Assembly (NCBI RefSeq): GCF_001717955.1
Contig: NZ_CP014168.1
Span: 4,557,501-4,621,500 of the forward strand
DNA from: Sphingomonas panacis
GTDB taxonomy: Bacteria; Pseudomonadota; Alphaproteobacteria; Sphingomonadales; Sphingomonadaceae
Direction of reading: 5' to 3'
DNA length: 64,000 nt
Below, one piece after another: positions 16,645 to 26,696 of the stretch; positions within the stretch are counted from its first letter, which is position 1; the number at the start of each line of letters is the position of its first letter. Made by a program: the position numbers and the translations under genes. Below the pieces are notes generated by a model, which was not told where the DNA came from, searched no databases, and worked only from the letters and a program-made list of their open reading frames with translations.

Positions 16645-18329
16645 GCGTCTTCCGCTTCGAGCGGTCGCGCATAGACGAAGCCCTGCGCGTAGGTGCAGCC
16701 GAGCGCGGCGAGCGTCTGCGCGAGATCGCTGGTCTCGACCCCTTCGGCGGTGGTCTGCATGCCAAGCGCTTGCGCCAGGCTGAGGATCGCGCGAACGATC
16801 GCCACCTTGTCGCGATCGGCGAGCATGCCGGTCACGAAGCTGCGATCGATCTTGAGGATGTCGATGGGCAGCTTCTGGAGATAGGCGAGGTTCGAATAGC
16901 CGGTGCCGAAATCGTCCATCGCGATCGTCGTGCCCAGCCCTTTCAGCCCGTGCATGATGCCGGCGATCCGGTCGGGATCGGTGACGAGCGCGCTTTCGGT
17001 AAGTTCGAGCGTGAAGCGCGATCCCGGCAGGCCATGCGTGGTGAGCGCGCTTTGCAGCAGCGGCGTGATACTGTCGCGCTGGAGCTGGATCGCCGACAGG
17101 TTGACCGCGATCTTAACCCCGCAATCGCCGCCGAACCGCGCGTCCCACTCCGCGAGCCTGCGCACCGCCTCCTCGATTGCCCAGCGGCCGAGCGGCACGA
17201 TCAGCCCCGATTCCTCGGCGACCGGGATGAAGTCGGACGGGAGGTACTCCATGCCCGCCTCGTCCCGCCAGCGCGCGAGCGCCTCGAACGACACCAGCCG
17301 CCCCGAGGACAGATCGTAGATCGGCTGGTAGTTGAGCCGCAACTGGCCGCGATCGATCGCACGGCGGAGCGCCGTTTCCATCCCGAACTGCTCGCGCGCG
17401 ATGTCGAACGCCTGCGGCTGGTACGCTTCGGCATGGCCGCTGCCCTTGGAGCGCTTCATCGCGAACTGCGCGTGGCGGATCAGTTCCTCGGGATCGTCGA
17501 GCCGCGCCGCCCCGAACGCGACGCCGACCGAGCAGGCCACGCGGATCTCATAGCCCGACAGGCGGAACGGCGTGGACAGCGCGCTCGCGACCCGTTTGGT
17601 GACATGCGCGACATCCTTGCTACCATCTTCCACGGTCAGGAAGATCGCGAACTCATCGCCGCCGCTGCGCGCCAGCACGTCATGCGCGCGCAGGACGCCC
17701 TTCAGGCGCCGCGCCACGGTGATGAGCAGTTCGTCGCCAGACATCGAGCCGAGGCAGGCGTTCACCCGGCTGAACCGGTCGAGATCGAGCATGATGACCG
17801 CGTAGCGAAATCCCGACGGCGCTTCTTCGAGCAGATGCTCCACCAGGTCGCTGAAGCCGGCACGGTTGGGCAGCCCCGTCAGGCTGTCGGTCAACATCGC
17901 GCGGCGCAGATTGTCCTCGGTGCGAAGCTCGGCGGTCTGATCGACGAAGGTGACGAGGCAGCGACTTTCCGCATTGCGCGCGACGCGCGCCACCGTCACC
18001 CGAAGGTGGCGGCGCTCGACCCGGTCACCGAAGTGGAGCGGGAAACTCTCTTCAAGCCGGTCGCTTTCCACAAAGGCGGCGATCCGCGCGCCGATCAGAT
18101 CGAGCAGCGACGCGCCGTCGATCGGGCACCCGAGGGCCGCCTGCTTGAACGGCACGTTGGTGGCGTCGATCGTGATTCGCCCCGCCTTGGCGCGGATCAC
18201 CATCGCCGGGATCGGCAACAGGCCGATCAGCCGCCCGGTCGTTTTGATGCTGGGCACGGCATTGAACACCCGCTCGACAAAGCCGAGCGGCGAGATTGCG
18301 GTCGACGCGCGAGATGTATCGAGTCCCAT
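16614..18329 (-). CDS. GGDEF-EAL cyclic-di-GMP turnover protein
   Basis: The 571-residue protein has a PAS-like N terminus (~30-135), a GGDEF domain with intact SGGDEF (223-227) and an RxxD product-inhibition site (RAHD, five residues before GGDEF), then an EAL domain with FEALARW (~349), the KIAVNLS and LELTESAL segments, and DDFGTGYSNL. Both the cyclase and phosphodiesterase residues look complete. No membrane segment is evident, so it is probably cytosolic. It ends inside the 3' end of cca on the opposite strand. Confidence 0.94.
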   Translation of the reverse strand: MGLDTSRASTAISPLGFVERVFNAVPSIKTTGRLIGLLPIPAMVIRAKAGRITIDATNVPFKQAALGCPIDGASLLDLIGARIAAFVESDRLEESFPLHFGDRVERRHLRVTVARVARNAESRCLVTFVDQTAELRTEDNLRRAMLTDSLTGLPNRAGFSDLVEHLLEEAPSGFRYAVIMLDLDRFSRVNACLGSMSGDELLITVARRLKGVLRAHDVLARSGGDEFAIFLTVEDGSKDVAHVTKRVASALSTPFRLSGYEIRVACSVGVAFGAARLDDPEELIRHAQFAMKRSKGSGHAEAYQPQAFDIAREQFGMETALRRAIDRGQLRLNYQPIYDLSSGRLVSFEALARWRDEAGMEYLPSDFIPVAEESGLIVPLGRWAIEEAVRRLAEWDARFGGDCGVKIAVNLSAIQLQRDSITPLLQSALTTHGLPGSRFTLELTESALVTDPDRIAGIMHGLKGLGTTIAMDDFGTGYSNLAYLQKLPIDILKIDRSFVTGMLADRDKVAIVRAILSLAQALGMQTTAEGVETSDLAQTLAALGCTYAQGFVYARPLEAEDAYALLETRRH

Positions 18330-18415
18330 TACCCTCCGCGCTACGGCAATTCGGTTAAGACGGTCTGAAGGTTTCAGCCCGTCGCAGCCGAAACAATGCC
18401 AGCAAAATCGTTATT

Positions 18416-20671
18416 TTAGAAACGATTATCGCGCGGAAACCCATTCGGCGGCATCCGCCCGGCAGCACCCCGTGCCGATCTCCAGAAGGTAAGGTCCGCT
18501 TCGGTGCGCGTGCGCCCGCTCTCGCCACCCATCGTCCAGCTCAGCCCTTGCGCCAGCACGAAGGTGATCGCGTCGGAAAGGCCGCCATCATTGTAGCGCT
18601 GGAACTGCACCCCCTGCCCGCGCGCCATCTCGGGCAACTCGGCCAGCGCGAACACGAGCAGACGGCGGTTCTCGCCGATCACCGCGACCTGGTCGGCGGT
18701 CGGGTCGACCGGACGCACCACTTTCAGCTTCGCGCCCGCGCGCGGCGTGACCACGGTCTTGCCCTTGCGCGTTTCGGCCAGCGTCTCCGCAACCGGCACG
18801 ATGAAGCCGCGCCCGTCGCTCGCCGCGACCAGCAGTTTCTCCGCCATGCTCGCGCGGAACAGTCCGACGATTTCGACCGCGCCGTCGAGGTCGATCATCA
18901 GCCGCACCGGCTCGCCGAAGCCGCGCCCGCCGGGCAATCTGTCGGCGCCGAGCGTGAAGAAGCGGCCATTGTCGGCGGCGAGCAGGATCTTGTCGGTGGT
19001 CTGCGCGGTCAGGCTGAACAGCGCGGCATCGCCCTCCTTGAACTTCGCCGCGGCGATCCCGGCCGCATCAAGATGCCCCTTGATCGCGCGAATCCAGCCG
19101 CGCTGCGACAGCAGGATGGTAACCGGCTCGCGCTCGATCATCGCTTCCAGCGGAATATCGCGCGCGGGCGCGGCTTCCTCGATCGAGGTGCGGCGCTTGC
19201 CGAGCGTGGCCTCGGGGCCATAGCGGTCGCGCAGCTTGCCGAAGTCGCGCTTCAACCGCGTGCGCTGCCGCGCCTCGCTGCCAAGCAGCGCCTCCAGTCC
19301 GTTGCGTTCGCTCTCCAGACCGTCGCGCTCCTTGCGGATCTCCATCTCCTCGAGCTTGCGCAGCCGCCGCAGCCGCATGTCGAGGATCGCCTCGGCCTGC
19401 CGGTCGGTCAGCCCGAACTCGGCGATCATCACCGGCTTCGGCTCATCCTCGGTGCGGATGATCTCGATCACGCGATCGAGGTTGAGATAGGCGATCAGAT
19501 AGCCGTCGAGCAGTTCGAGCCGGTCGGCGATCTTGGCGAGCCGGTGCTCGCTCTTACGGCGCAGGATAACGAACTGATGCTCGACCCACGCCAGCAACGT
19601 CTCGCGCAGGCTCATCACCCGCGGCGTGCGAGTCTTGTCGAGCACGTTGAGGTTGAGGCTGAAGCGCGATTCGAGGTCGGAGAGGCGGAACAGACTCTCC
19701 ATCAGCAACTGCGGATCGACGCTGCGGCTGCGCGGCTCGATCACGACACGGATCTCGCTGTCCGATTCATCGCGGATATCGGCGAGGATCGGCAGTTTCT
19801 TGTCGTTGATGATCGTCGCGATCTGCTCGATCAACTTGCCCTTCTGCACACCATACGGGATTTCGGTGACGATCGCGTTCCACGTACCGCGCCCGAGATC
19901 CTCGACATGCCAGCGCGCCCGCACGCGGAAGCCGCCGCGCCCGGTGCGATAGGTCTCGGCGATCGCGGCGGCGGAATCGACGACGAGGCCGCCGGTCGGG
20001 AAGTCCGGCCCGCGCACCAGCGCCCCCACCGCCGCATCGTCGGCCTCGGGCTGATCGACCAGCAGGATCGCCGCTTCGTACAGTTCGGCGACATTGTGCG
20101 GCGGAATGCTCGTCGCCATGCCGACCGCGATGCCGGCGGCGCCGTTGGCGAGCAGATTGGGGAAAGCGCCCGGGAACAGCTCGGGTTCGTGATCCTCGCC
20201 GTTGTAGGTCGGCCGGTAATCGACCGCATCCTCGTCGAGCCCGTCCATCAGGTCGATCGCGACCTGGGTCAGCCGCGCTTCGGTGTAGCGATAGGCGGCG
20301 GCGTTATCGCCATCGATATTGCCGAAATTGCCCTGCCCGTCGACGAGCGGATAGCGCATCATGTACGGCTGCGCGAGCCGCACCATCGCGTCATAGACCG
20401 ACTGGTCGCCGTGCGGATGGTATTTGCCGATCACGTCGCCGACGACGCGCGCACTCTTCTTATACCCCTGCGCGGGATCGAGCCGAAGCAGCCGCATCGC
20501 CCACAGCAGCCGGCGATGTACGGGTTTCAGCCCATCACGAACGTCGGGCAGCGAGCGCGCGGTGATCGTCGAAAGCGCATAGACCAGATACCGATCCGAA
20601 AGTGCGCTATCGAACGGGGCGTCGAGAATGCCGATGGGCGGGTTGTCGGGCGGCAGGTCGGTGGTGGCCAT
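18416..20671 (-). CDS. parC: DNA topoisomerase IV subunit A
   Basis: The 751-residue type IIA topoisomerase subunit decatenates sister chromosomes. It begins [20 protein letters not shown], contains the [17 protein letters not shown] segment, [20 protein letters not shown], and the catalytic Tyr in [11 protein letters not shown]; the C-terminal beta-pinwheel is shorter and lacks a GyrA box. At the quinolone-determining Ser position it has Gln (HGDQS), which is usual in alphaproteobacterial ParC. The partner parE is ~38 kb away at 58159, not adjacent. Confidence 0.96.
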   Translation of the reverse strand: MATTDLPPDNPPIGILDAPFDSALSDRYLVYALSTITARSLPDVRDGLKPVHRRLLWAMRLLRLDPAQGYKKSARVVGDVIGKYHPHGDQSVYDAMVRLAQPYMMRYPLVDGQGNFGNIDGDNAAAYRYTEARLTQVAIDLMDGLDEDAVDYRPTYNGEDHEPELFPGAFPNLLANGAAGIAVGMATSIPPHNVAELYEAAILLVDQPEADDAAVGALVRGPDFPTGGLVVDSAAAIAETYRTGRGGFRVRARWHVEDLGRGTWNAIVTEIPYGVQKGKLIEQIATIINDKKLPILADIRDESDSEIRVVIEPRSRSVDPQLLMESLFRLSDLESRFSLNLNVLDKTRTPRVMSLRETLLAWVEHQFVILRRKSEHRLAKIADRLELLDGYLIAYLNLDRVIEIIRTEDEPKPVMIAEFGLTDRQAEAILDMRLRRLRKLEEMEIRKERDGLESERNGLEALLGSEARQRTRLKRDFGKLRDRYGPEATLGKRRTSIEEAAPARDIPLEAMIEREPVTILLSQRGWIRAIKGHLDAAGIAAAKFKEGDAALFSLTAQTTDKILLAADNGRFFTLGADRLPGGRGFGEPVRLMIDLDGAVEIVGLFRASMAEKLLVAASDGRGFIVPVAETLAETRKGKTVVTPRAGAKLKVVRPVDPTADQVAVIGENRRLLVFALAELPEMARGQGVQFQRYNDGGLSDAITFVLAQGLSWTMGGESGRTRTEADLTFWRSARGAAGRMPPNGFPRDNRF

Positions 20672-20710
20672 ATGTTCCGGTTAATCCGGTTTAGCGCGCG
20701 TGGGAAGCTC

Positions 20711-21607
20711 TCACACCGGAAGCGGCACACCGCGCGCCAGTTCGTCGAGCAGCCACTCGCGGAAGCGCTTGACCTTGGGCACATTTCGCCGCGCCGCCGG
20801 ATACACCAGCCAATAGGCATGGCCGCGGGTCGAGACCTGTTCGAACGGCCGCACCAGCTTGCCGTCGGCGAGATCGTTGCGCCAGAAGAACGGCGTCAGC
20901 ATCGCCATGCCTTGCCCGGCGATCGCGGCGTGCCCCTCATGCGCCTGCGAATCGAGCCGCACACCCGGCGGCGGCTTGCCCTCGGGCACGTCCACACCGG
21001 CCTCGCGCAGCCAATAGGGCCACCAGATATCATGCCGGCTGATGATCGGCAGCCTGAGCAGATCCTTCGGCGTGAACGGGCCATAACGTTTGAGGAATCC
21101 GGGGCTGCACATCGGCGTGAAATCCACGTCGATCAATTTGTGCTCGGCAAGCTCGGGCCAGCCGCCCAGCCCGGCGCGGATCGCGACATCGACATCATCG
21201 GTCACGAAATCGGCCATCGCATCGCCGGTCAGCACGCGCACCGCCGTGTCGGGATGGCTGACCTGGAAGCTGCCAAGCCGCCACGCCAGCCACGCATTCG
21301 CGAACGTGTTCGAGGTAGAGATCGTCAGCAGCGCGCCATCGTCGGCCCGCACGGCGGCAAACGCGGTGTCGAGCGTGTCGAACGCCCCCGTCACCTGCGG
21401 CGAGAGCCGCCGTCCTGCTTCGGTGAGCAGCACGCGCTTCTTTTCGCGCCGGAACAGCGGCACGCCGAGCCGCTCCTCGATCAATTTGATCTGATAACTG
21501 ACAGCCGCCTGCGTCATGCCGAGCTCGGCGGCGGCTGCCGTGAAATTCTCATGCCGCGCCGCCGCTTCGAACACCCGGACGGCGGCTAGGGGCGGAATGC
21601 GGCGCAT
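20711..21607 (-). CDS. LysR-family transcriptional regulator, GcvA-like
   Basis: A ~298-residue regulator with an N-terminal winged helix-turn-helix (~1-60; IPPLAAVRVFEAAARHENFT and LGMTQAAVSYQIKLIEERLG) and a C-terminal effector-binding domain. The HTH and the WYW/PYWL regions resemble GcvA-type regulators. ATG 21607 is preferred on homology; a GTG at 21625 would add six residues. The target is unknown. The divergent neighbour is the 53-aa gene at 21721, a possible but unproven target. Confidence 0.9.
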   Translation of the reverse strand: MRRIPPLAAVRVFEAAARHENFTAAAAELGMTQAAVSYQIKLIEERLGVPLFRREKKRVLLTEAGRRLSPQVTGAFDTLDTAFAAVRADDGALLTISTSNTFANAWLAWRLGSFQVSHPDTAVRVLTGDAMADFVTDDVDVAIRAGLGGWPELAEHKLIDVDFTPMCSPGFLKRYGPFTPKDLLRLPIISRHDIWWPYWLREAGVDVPEGKPPPGVRLDSQAHEGHAAIAGQGMAMLTPFFWRNDLADGKLVRPFEQVSTRGHAYWLVYPAARRNVPKVKRFREWLLDELARGVPLPV

Positions 21608-21720
21608 CGCAAATTGATAAGCCACGCTTGTCGATCATGTCGAGCGCTTTGTTGGCGGCGATTTCTGGCCGGTGCCATATCCAACGTGCGCGCACCGAAC
21701 CGGAAACGAGGAGGACTGCC

Positions 21721-21882
21721 ATGCACGACGATTTTCACGGACCCGAATGGGCCGATCACCATCAGCGAGTCAGCGACATGATCCATAAGCTTTTCACGGC
21801 GGCGATGGCCGCCTTCCAGCGCCTGAACGAAGACCAGTTTGATGCGCCGTGGCGACGCGAGGTGAAGAAGCCCTGCAAATGA
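21721..21882 (+). CDS. Small hypothetical protein, 53 aa
   Basis: The ATG at 21721 has a strong AGGAGG Shine-Dalgarno about eight bases upstream. The product is a hydrophilic helical peptide: HHQRVSDMIHKLFTAAMAAF forms an amphipathic helix, followed by a basic end RREVKKPCK. No homology is recognised. It is divergent from the LysR gene, so it may share its regulatory region. Confidence 0.6.
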   Translation: MHDDFHGPEWADHHQRVSDMIHKLFTAAMAAFQRLNEDQFDAPWRREVKKPCK

Positions 21883-21977
21883 TCGCGCAGGGCCTAAACA
21901 CTTCGTCGCGATAAAATACCGCTTTACCGATCAACTTACTCGGATATGATCGTGCCATCCCGTTTAGGAGATGGTGG

Positions 21978-22823
21978 ATGCGCACAACTCTGGTGTTGGT
22001 TTCGATCCTGGCGCTTGCCGCGTGTAGCAAGGCGTCGAACGAAGCGCAGACCAGCGAAGCGGCGGATTCCAGCCCCGGCGTCGCCGTCACGGCAGCGCCG
22101 GGCGTCGCGTTCAACTACCATTACGCCTTTCGCCTGCCGCCGGCGCGTATTTCCGCCGCGCAGGAGGCACATGCGCAGGCCTGCGAGAAGCTCGGCATCC
22201 TGCGTTGCCGGATCACCGGCATGCGCTACACCCTGCTCGGCGACGACCGGATCGCGGCGTCGCTGGCGTTCAAGCTCGACCCCACCATCGCCCGCGCCTT
22301 CGGCAAGCAGGGCATCGCCACGATCGACGCTGCCGACGGCATGCTCGTCAACGCCGAGATCACCGGCACCGATGCCGGCGCCGCGATCGGCCGCGCGCAG
22401 CAGCAACTCGGCGACGTGAAAGCGCAACTCGCCCGGATCGACCAGCAACTCGCCCGCCCCGGTCTCGACAAGGATGTCCGCGCCACGCTGGAGCAGCAGC
22501 GCGCCGAGATCGCGCAGGCGCCTTCGCAGACCAACGCGCAGATCGCCGACCTGCGCGACAGCCTCGCCACCACGCCGATGGTGTTCGATTACGAATCGGG
22601 CCGCGTGATCCGCAGCTTCGATCCGCGCTCGCCCTTCGCCGATGCGCTCGCCACCATTACCGCGTCCGCGCAGACCACGCTGATCGTGGTGCTGCAAGTC
22701 CTCGCCACGCTGGTGCCGCCGCTGGTGGTGCTCGGCCTGCTGTGGCTGCTCTGGCGCGCGCTGGCGCCGTTGCGCAAACGCCTCACTCTCACCCGCTCGC
22801 GCACCGATGCCCCAAGCGATTGA
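21978..22823 (+). CDS. DUF4349 lipoprotein
   Basis: A 281-residue exported protein with a lipobox (LALAAC, cysteine near residue 16) that should be lipid-anchored. The middle matches the DUF4349 layout: a small alpha/beta domain, then a coiled coil (~135-190, IGRAQQQLGDVKAQLARIDQ and later), then a C-terminal membrane helix (~236-258, LATLVPPLVVLGLLWLLW) and a basic cytoplasmic tail. It could act in envelope stress or scaffolding; the function is not established. It is upstream of purC without evident linkage. Confidence 0.83.
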   Translation: MRTTLVLVSILALAACSKASNEAQTSEAADSSPGVAVTAAPGVAFNYHYAFRLPPARISAAQEAHAQACEKLGILRCRITGMRYTLLGDDRIAASLAFKLDPTIARAFGKQGIATIDAADGMLVNAEITGTDAGAAIGRAQQQLGDVKAQLARIDQQLARPGLDKDVRATLEQQRAEIAQAPSQTNAQIADLRDSLATTPMVFDYESGRVIRSFDPRSPFADALATITASAQTTLIVVLQVLATLVPPLVVLGLLWLLWRALAPLRKRLTLTRSRTDAPSD

Positions 22824-22920
22824 TTGCACCCCTCCTACGCTTTCGATATAGCCTCGGGCTTTCCCGCCCCGGCCGCGCGTCCCGCGATGCCGGGGCCGCT
22901 CATTTCAGGGGTATTGCCGC

Positions 22921-23700
22921 ATGGCTCGCCGCCGCCAGATTTACGAGGGCAAGGCCAAGATTCTCTATGAGGGTCCGGAGCCGGGCACGCTGATCCAATA
23001 TTTCAAGGATGACGCCACTGCGTTCAACGCGCAGAAAAAGGGCACGATCAACGGCAAGGGCGTGCTCAACAACCGAATTTCCGAGCACATCTTCACCCTG
23101 CTCGGCCAGATCGGCGTGCCGACCCACTTCATCCGCCGGCTCAACATGCGCGAGCAGTTGATCCGCCAGGTCGAGATCGTGCCGATCGAAGTCGTGGTGC
23201 GCAACGTCGTGGCGGGGTCGCTCGCGAAGCGGCTCGGCATCGAGGAGGGCACGCCCCTCCCGCGCACGATCATCGAATATTATTACAAGGACGATGCGCT
23301 CGGCGATCCGATGATCACCGACGAGCATATCTCGGCGTTCGGCTGGGCAAGCCAGGAGGAGATGCACGACATCGCCGACCTCGCGATCCGCGTGAACGAT
23401 TTCCTGAGCGGGCTGTTCGCCGGCATCGGCATCCGTCTGGTCGACTTCAAGCTCGAATTCGGCCGGATCTGGGACAATGATTTCGGCCGGATCATCCTCG
23501 CCGACGAGATCAGCCCCGATGGCTGCCGGCTGTGGGACATCGCGACCAACGAGAAACTCGACAAGGATCGCTTCCGCCGCGATCTCGGCGGCGAGGTCGA
23601 GGCCTATCAGGAGGTCGCGCGCCGGCTCGGCCTGCTCCCGGAGGGCGCCGAGAACGCGGTGCTCGATCTCGAACAGCACCGGCTGAACCGGGGCAAGTAA
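22921..23700 (+). CDS. purC: Phosphoribosylaminoimidazole-succinocarboxamide synthase
   Basis: The 259-residue SAICAR synthetase joins aspartate to CAIR in de novo purine synthesis with ATP. The sequence opens [20 protein letters not shown], typical of the family, with the [28 protein letters not shown] and LVDFKLEFG segments, and [12 protein letters not shown] carrying the substrate-binding residues. It is the first of three closely spaced purine genes. Confidence 0.97.
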   Translation: MARRRQIYEGKAKILYEGPEPGTLIQYFKDDATAFNAQKKGTINGKGVLNNRISEHIFTLLGQIGVPTHFIRRLNMREQLIRQVEIVPIEVVVRNVVAGSLAKRLGIEEGTPLPRTIIEYYYKDDALGDPMITDEHISAFGWASQEEMHDIADLAIRVNDFLSGLFAGIGIRLVDFKLEFGRIWDNDFGRIILADEISPDGCRLWDIATNEKLDKDRFRRDLGGEVEAYQEVARRLGLLPEGAENAVLDLEQHRLNRGK

Positions 23701-23851
23701 GCACCGGGGCGGCGTGATTCGCCGCCTCGTCACCGCCACGCCGTCCGCGGCGCTGGCGCTCGACTGAGCGGTCGCGCTGTTCCGACAAGACTTGCGGCGC
23801 GCGCCCGCCATCGCCATAGCGCGCGGAACCTTTCCAAGCAGGACATTGCTC

Positions 23852-24082
23852 ATGAAGCTCCGCATCTTCGTCACGCTGAAGCCGGGCGTGCTCGATCCGC
23901 AGGGCAAGGCGATCCACAAGGCGCTCGATGGCCTCGGCTTCGCCGGTGTCAACGATGTCCGCCAGGGCAAGCTGATCGAACTCGACGTCGCCGACTCCAC
24001 CGACGATGCCAGCATCGACGACATGTGCCGCAAGCTGCTCGCCAACACCGTGATCGAAAACTACCGGGTGGAACGCGCATGA
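23852..24082 (+). CDS. purS: Phosphoribosylformylglycinamidine synthase subunit PurS
   Basis: The 76-residue PurS begins [20 protein letters not shown] and includes [18 protein letters not shown], the family's recognisable features. It bridges PurL and PurQ in the FGAM synthase complex. It follows purC after ~150 bases and overlaps purQ by ATGA. The purL gene is not in the window. Confidence 0.95.
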   Translation: MKLRIFVTLKPGVLDPQGKAIHKALDGLGFAGVNDVRQGKLIELDVADSTDDASIDDMCRKLLANTVIENYRVERA

Positions 24083-24747
24083 AGACCGCCGTCATCGTCT
24101 TTCCCGGCTCGAACTGCGACCGCGACATCGCCGTCGCGCTCGAATCGGTGACCGGCCGCAAGCCCGAGATGGTCTGGCACGGCGACAGCGCGCTGCCCGA
24201 CGGCGTCGGCCTCGTCGCGCTGCCCGGCGGCTTTTCCTACGGCGATTACCTGCGCTCCGGCGCGATCGGCGCACGCTCGCCGATCATGCGCGCGGTGGTT
24301 GAGGCGGCCGACAAGGGTCTGCCCGTGCTCGGCATCTGCAACGGCTTCCAGGTGTTGACCGAAGCGGGGCTGCTGCCCGGCGCGCTGATGCGCAACGAAG
24401 GCCTCAACTTCGTCTGCCGCGATGTCGCGCTGACCGTCGAGAATGCGCAGACCGCCTTCACCAGCCGCTACGCGCAGGGCGAGACGATCACCATTCCGGT
24501 CGCGCACCATGACGGCAACTACTTCGCCGACGCCGAAACGCTCGACCGACTCGAAGCCGAAGGCCGCGTCGCGTTCCGGTACGCTGGCGCCGTCAACGGC
24601 TCGGCGCGCGGCATCGCCGGCGTGCTCAACGCCGGCGGCAACGTGCTCGGCATGATGCCGCACCCCGAACGCCGCATCGAGGCCGCGCACGGCGGTGACG
24701 ATGGCCGCCGGCTGTTCGAAGGGCTGCTCGAAACCGTCGGCGCCTGA
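24079..24747 (+). CDS. purQ: Phosphoribosylformylglycinamidine synthase subunit PurQ
   Basis: The 222-residue class I glutamine amidotransferase supplies ammonia to PurL. The nucleophile is in [18 protein letters not shown] (Cys near residue 86) and the C-terminal His/Glu pair is in [25 protein letters not shown] is the glycine-rich oxyanion-side segment. It starts inside the purS stop (ATGA). Confidence 0.96.
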   Translation: MKTAVIVFPGSNCDRDIAVALESVTGRKPEMVWHGDSALPDGVGLVALPGGFSYGDYLRSGAIGARSPIMRAVVEAADKGLPVLGICNGFQVLTEAGLLPGALMRNEGLNFVCRDVALTVENAQTAFTSRYAQGETITIPVAHHDGNYFADAETLDRLEAEGRVAFRYAGAVNGSARGIAGVLNAGGNVLGMMPHPERRIEAAHGGDDGRRLFEGLLETVGA

Positions 24748-24754
24748 GCGTTTC

Positions 24755-25597
24755 TCAGGTCATCGTCCGGTTTCGGCCGGCGTCCTTGGCGCCGTACAGC
24801 GCCTCGTCGGCATCCCGCATCGCCGTCACCAGCGTCGGATAATCGCGCGCTACCGCCATCCCGCACGAAAACGTGAGCGAATGGCCCGATCCCGCCGTGA
24901 TCGGATCGGCGTACAACCCGGTGCGCAGACGCTCCACGATCTCGCGTGCTTCGTCCAGCCCGGTGTCGGGCAATAACACGGCGAACTCCTCGCCGCCCCA
25001 ACGCGCGCTCAGGTCGTACGGACGCAGCGCACCGTTCAGTCGATGCGCGAACTCGCGAAGCACCGCGTCGCCCACCTCGTGCCCGAACCGATCGTTGGTC
25101 GTCTTGAAATGGTCGAGATCGAGCATCGCTACCACCGAGGTCCGGTCGCGGTGGAGCAGCGGCGCCGCCGCATCGAGAAAGCCGCGCCGGTTGCGCAGGC
25201 CCGTCAGCAAATCCCTTTCGGCGGCCTTGGTGAGCCGCTCGATCCGCGCGCTCGTCTCGGCGGCCGCGCGCGCGACACCGCGCAGCAGTTCGCCGACCAG
25301 ATCCGGGCCGCCCACGGGAATCTCCGCGATTCGCTGGCCGCGCTGGAGCGTCCGCAGCATCGCGGTCGCGTGTGCCACCGGCGCGAGCAGCGCCCACACC
25401 GCGCCGATCGCCGCCACGGTGCCGGTCAGCGTCGCAACGAGCAGCGGCACGAACACGCGCCATTCCCATTGCTGCAGGACAGCTTCGGTGATGCAGAACG
25501 CGATCAGCGGCAGATGGACGGCACCGAAGCACAAGGTGAACAGGCGCAGGTGGAAACTGCGCGGGAAGAGGAACCGCGTGGCTTCGTAGAATCGCAT
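24755..25597 (-). CDS. Membrane-associated GGDEF diguanylate cyclase
   Basis: A ~280-residue protein with two N-terminal hydrophobic helices (~15-38 and ~47-70) forming a membrane anchor, a short HAMP-like connector (~75-120), and a GGDEF domain. WGGEEF is intact, and RPYD five residues upstream gives an RxxD I-site. It should make c-di-GMP from GTP. ATG 25597 is preferred (GGGGGAAG upstream); the frame is open to TTG 25639. It is convergent with purQ. Confidence 0.9.
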   Translation of the reverse strand: MRFYEATRFLFPRSFHLRLFTLCFGAVHLPLIAFCITEAVLQQWEWRVFVPLLVATLTGTVAAIGAVWALLAPVAHATAMLRTLQRGQRIAEIPVGGPDLVGELLRGVARAAAETSARIERLTKAAERDLLTGLRNRRGFLDAAAPLLHRDRTSVVAMLDLDHFKTTNDRFGHEVGDAVLREFAHRLNGALRPYDLSARWGGEEFAVLLPDTGLDEAREIVERLRTGLYADPITAGSGHSLTFSCGMAVARDYPTLVTAMRDADEALYGAKDAGRNRTMT

Positions 25598-25736
25598 GCT
25601 ACTGGCTTCCCCCGGGTACAGGACGGGCAAGCCCGTCAAACAGCAGCGATGAATCTAAAGAAGCGTGATTTAACAAACGCTAACACCCTGTCGTGCCGCG
25701 CTGAACGGTGCGGGGACGACGACGTTCCGAAAATCC

Positions 25737-26510
25737 CTAAACCCCGGCATGAAACGGCGAAAAGTCCGTCCCGCGATCATACACGTCGATTCCCTCGCGG
25801 CGCTTGAGGAAACCCACCACCGCATAGGTGACCGGGGTCAGCACCACTTCCCAGCCGACCTTGAGCACGAACTGGCTGAGCATCACCATCAGCATCGCTT
25901 GCACCGGCCAGTCGGGCAGGCCGTAGAACGCCAGCGGATAGAAGACGAGGCTGTCCGCCCCCTCCCCGACGATCGTCGAGCCGATCGTGCGCGTCCACAG
26001 CCACTTGCCCTCGGTCAGGATCTTCATGCGCGCGAGCACATAGGAGTTGAGCAGATCGCCCACCCAGAAGGCGCACAGCGACGCGAAGGCGATCCGCCCG
26101 CCGATGCCGACATCGACATAGGGGAACGCCGAAACGAAATGCGGCGGCGCGCCGAAGACATATTCATAATGCGCCTGCCCGCCCCAGTCCGCGGCGGGCG
26201 GCAGCGCCACCGTCGTCCATTCCATCGCCACCAGAAAGGCGAGCGCGACGAACCCCGCCCACACCACGCGCCGCGCGCGGGCATAGCCATACACCTCGGT
26301 CAGCACGTCATCGAGGATGTAGGAGATCGGAAAGAACAGGATGCCCGCGCCGAACGGCCACAGCCCGATCCACGGCAGGTCGATCACCGCGCGCTTGCCC
26401 GCACCGACGACGTTCGACAGCACCAGGATCACCACGAAGGCGACCATCACGAAATCATAGTAGCGGAATTGCCTGCCCCGCAGATCGGATGCCACCACCT
26501 TGTCGAGCAT
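25737..26510 (-). CDS. yhhQ: Queuosine precursor transporter, YhhQ/VUT family
   Basis: A ~257-residue membrane protein with six hydrophobic helices. Family marks are the YYDFVMVAFVVILVLSNVV opening, PISYILDDVLTEVYGYARAR, and GSTIVGEGADSLVFYPLAFYG in the second half. YhhQ-type carriers import preQ0 or preQ1 for queuosine tRNA modification. ATG 26510 (with GAAGGGGGC upstream) is preferred to TTG 26564. No preQ riboswitch pattern was recognised in the short leader. Confidence 0.9.
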   Translation of the reverse strand: MLDKVVASDLRGRQFRYYDFVMVAFVVILVLSNVVGAGKRAVIDLPWIGLWPFGAGILFFPISYILDDVLTEVYGYARARRVVWAGFVALAFLVAMEWTTVALPPAADWGGQAHYEYVFGAPPHFVSAFPYVDVGIGGRIAFASLCAFWVGDLLNSYVLARMKILTEGKWLWTRTIGSTIVGEGADSLVFYPLAFYGLPDWPVQAMLMVMLSQFVLKVGWEVVLTPVTYAVVGFLKRREGIDVYDRGTDFSPFHAGV

Positions 26511-26588
26511 GATCGCGCCCCCTTCGCGCACCAATCGTAATATCGTCGTTTCACGATCGCGCAAATCCCGCTAACCGGGGCGTAGCGC

Positions 26589-26665
26589 GCGCCCGTAGCT
26601 CAGATGGATAGAGCAAGGAGCTTCTACCTCCTCGGTCGGGGGTTCGAATCCCTCCGGGCGCGCCA
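26589..26665 (+). tRNA. tRNA-Arg (anticodon TCT)
   Basis: A complete 77-base cloverleaf with encoded CCA. The acceptor stem GCGCCCG pairs with CGGGCGC; the D arm is GCTC...GAGC; the anticodon stem AGGAG/CTCCT encloses the loop CTTCTAC, giving TCT; the T arm is GGGGG TTCGAAT CCCTC with one G-T pair. It reads AGA/AGG arginine codons. The TelA-like coding gene begins 31 bases downstream. Confidence 0.95.
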
Positions 26666-26696
26666 ATCGCCCGACGGGTTGTTGAAGGATCGGCCT

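Noticed and set aside
18548..21589. 1013-codon plus-strand open frame opposite parC and the LysR gene
   Set aside because: It spans two well-identified opposite genes and is rich in Arg/His/Asp, as expected from a shadow frame.
26511..26588. PreQ1 riboswitch ahead of yhhQ
   Set aside because: The short leader does not show the small pseudoknot pattern with the A-rich tail.
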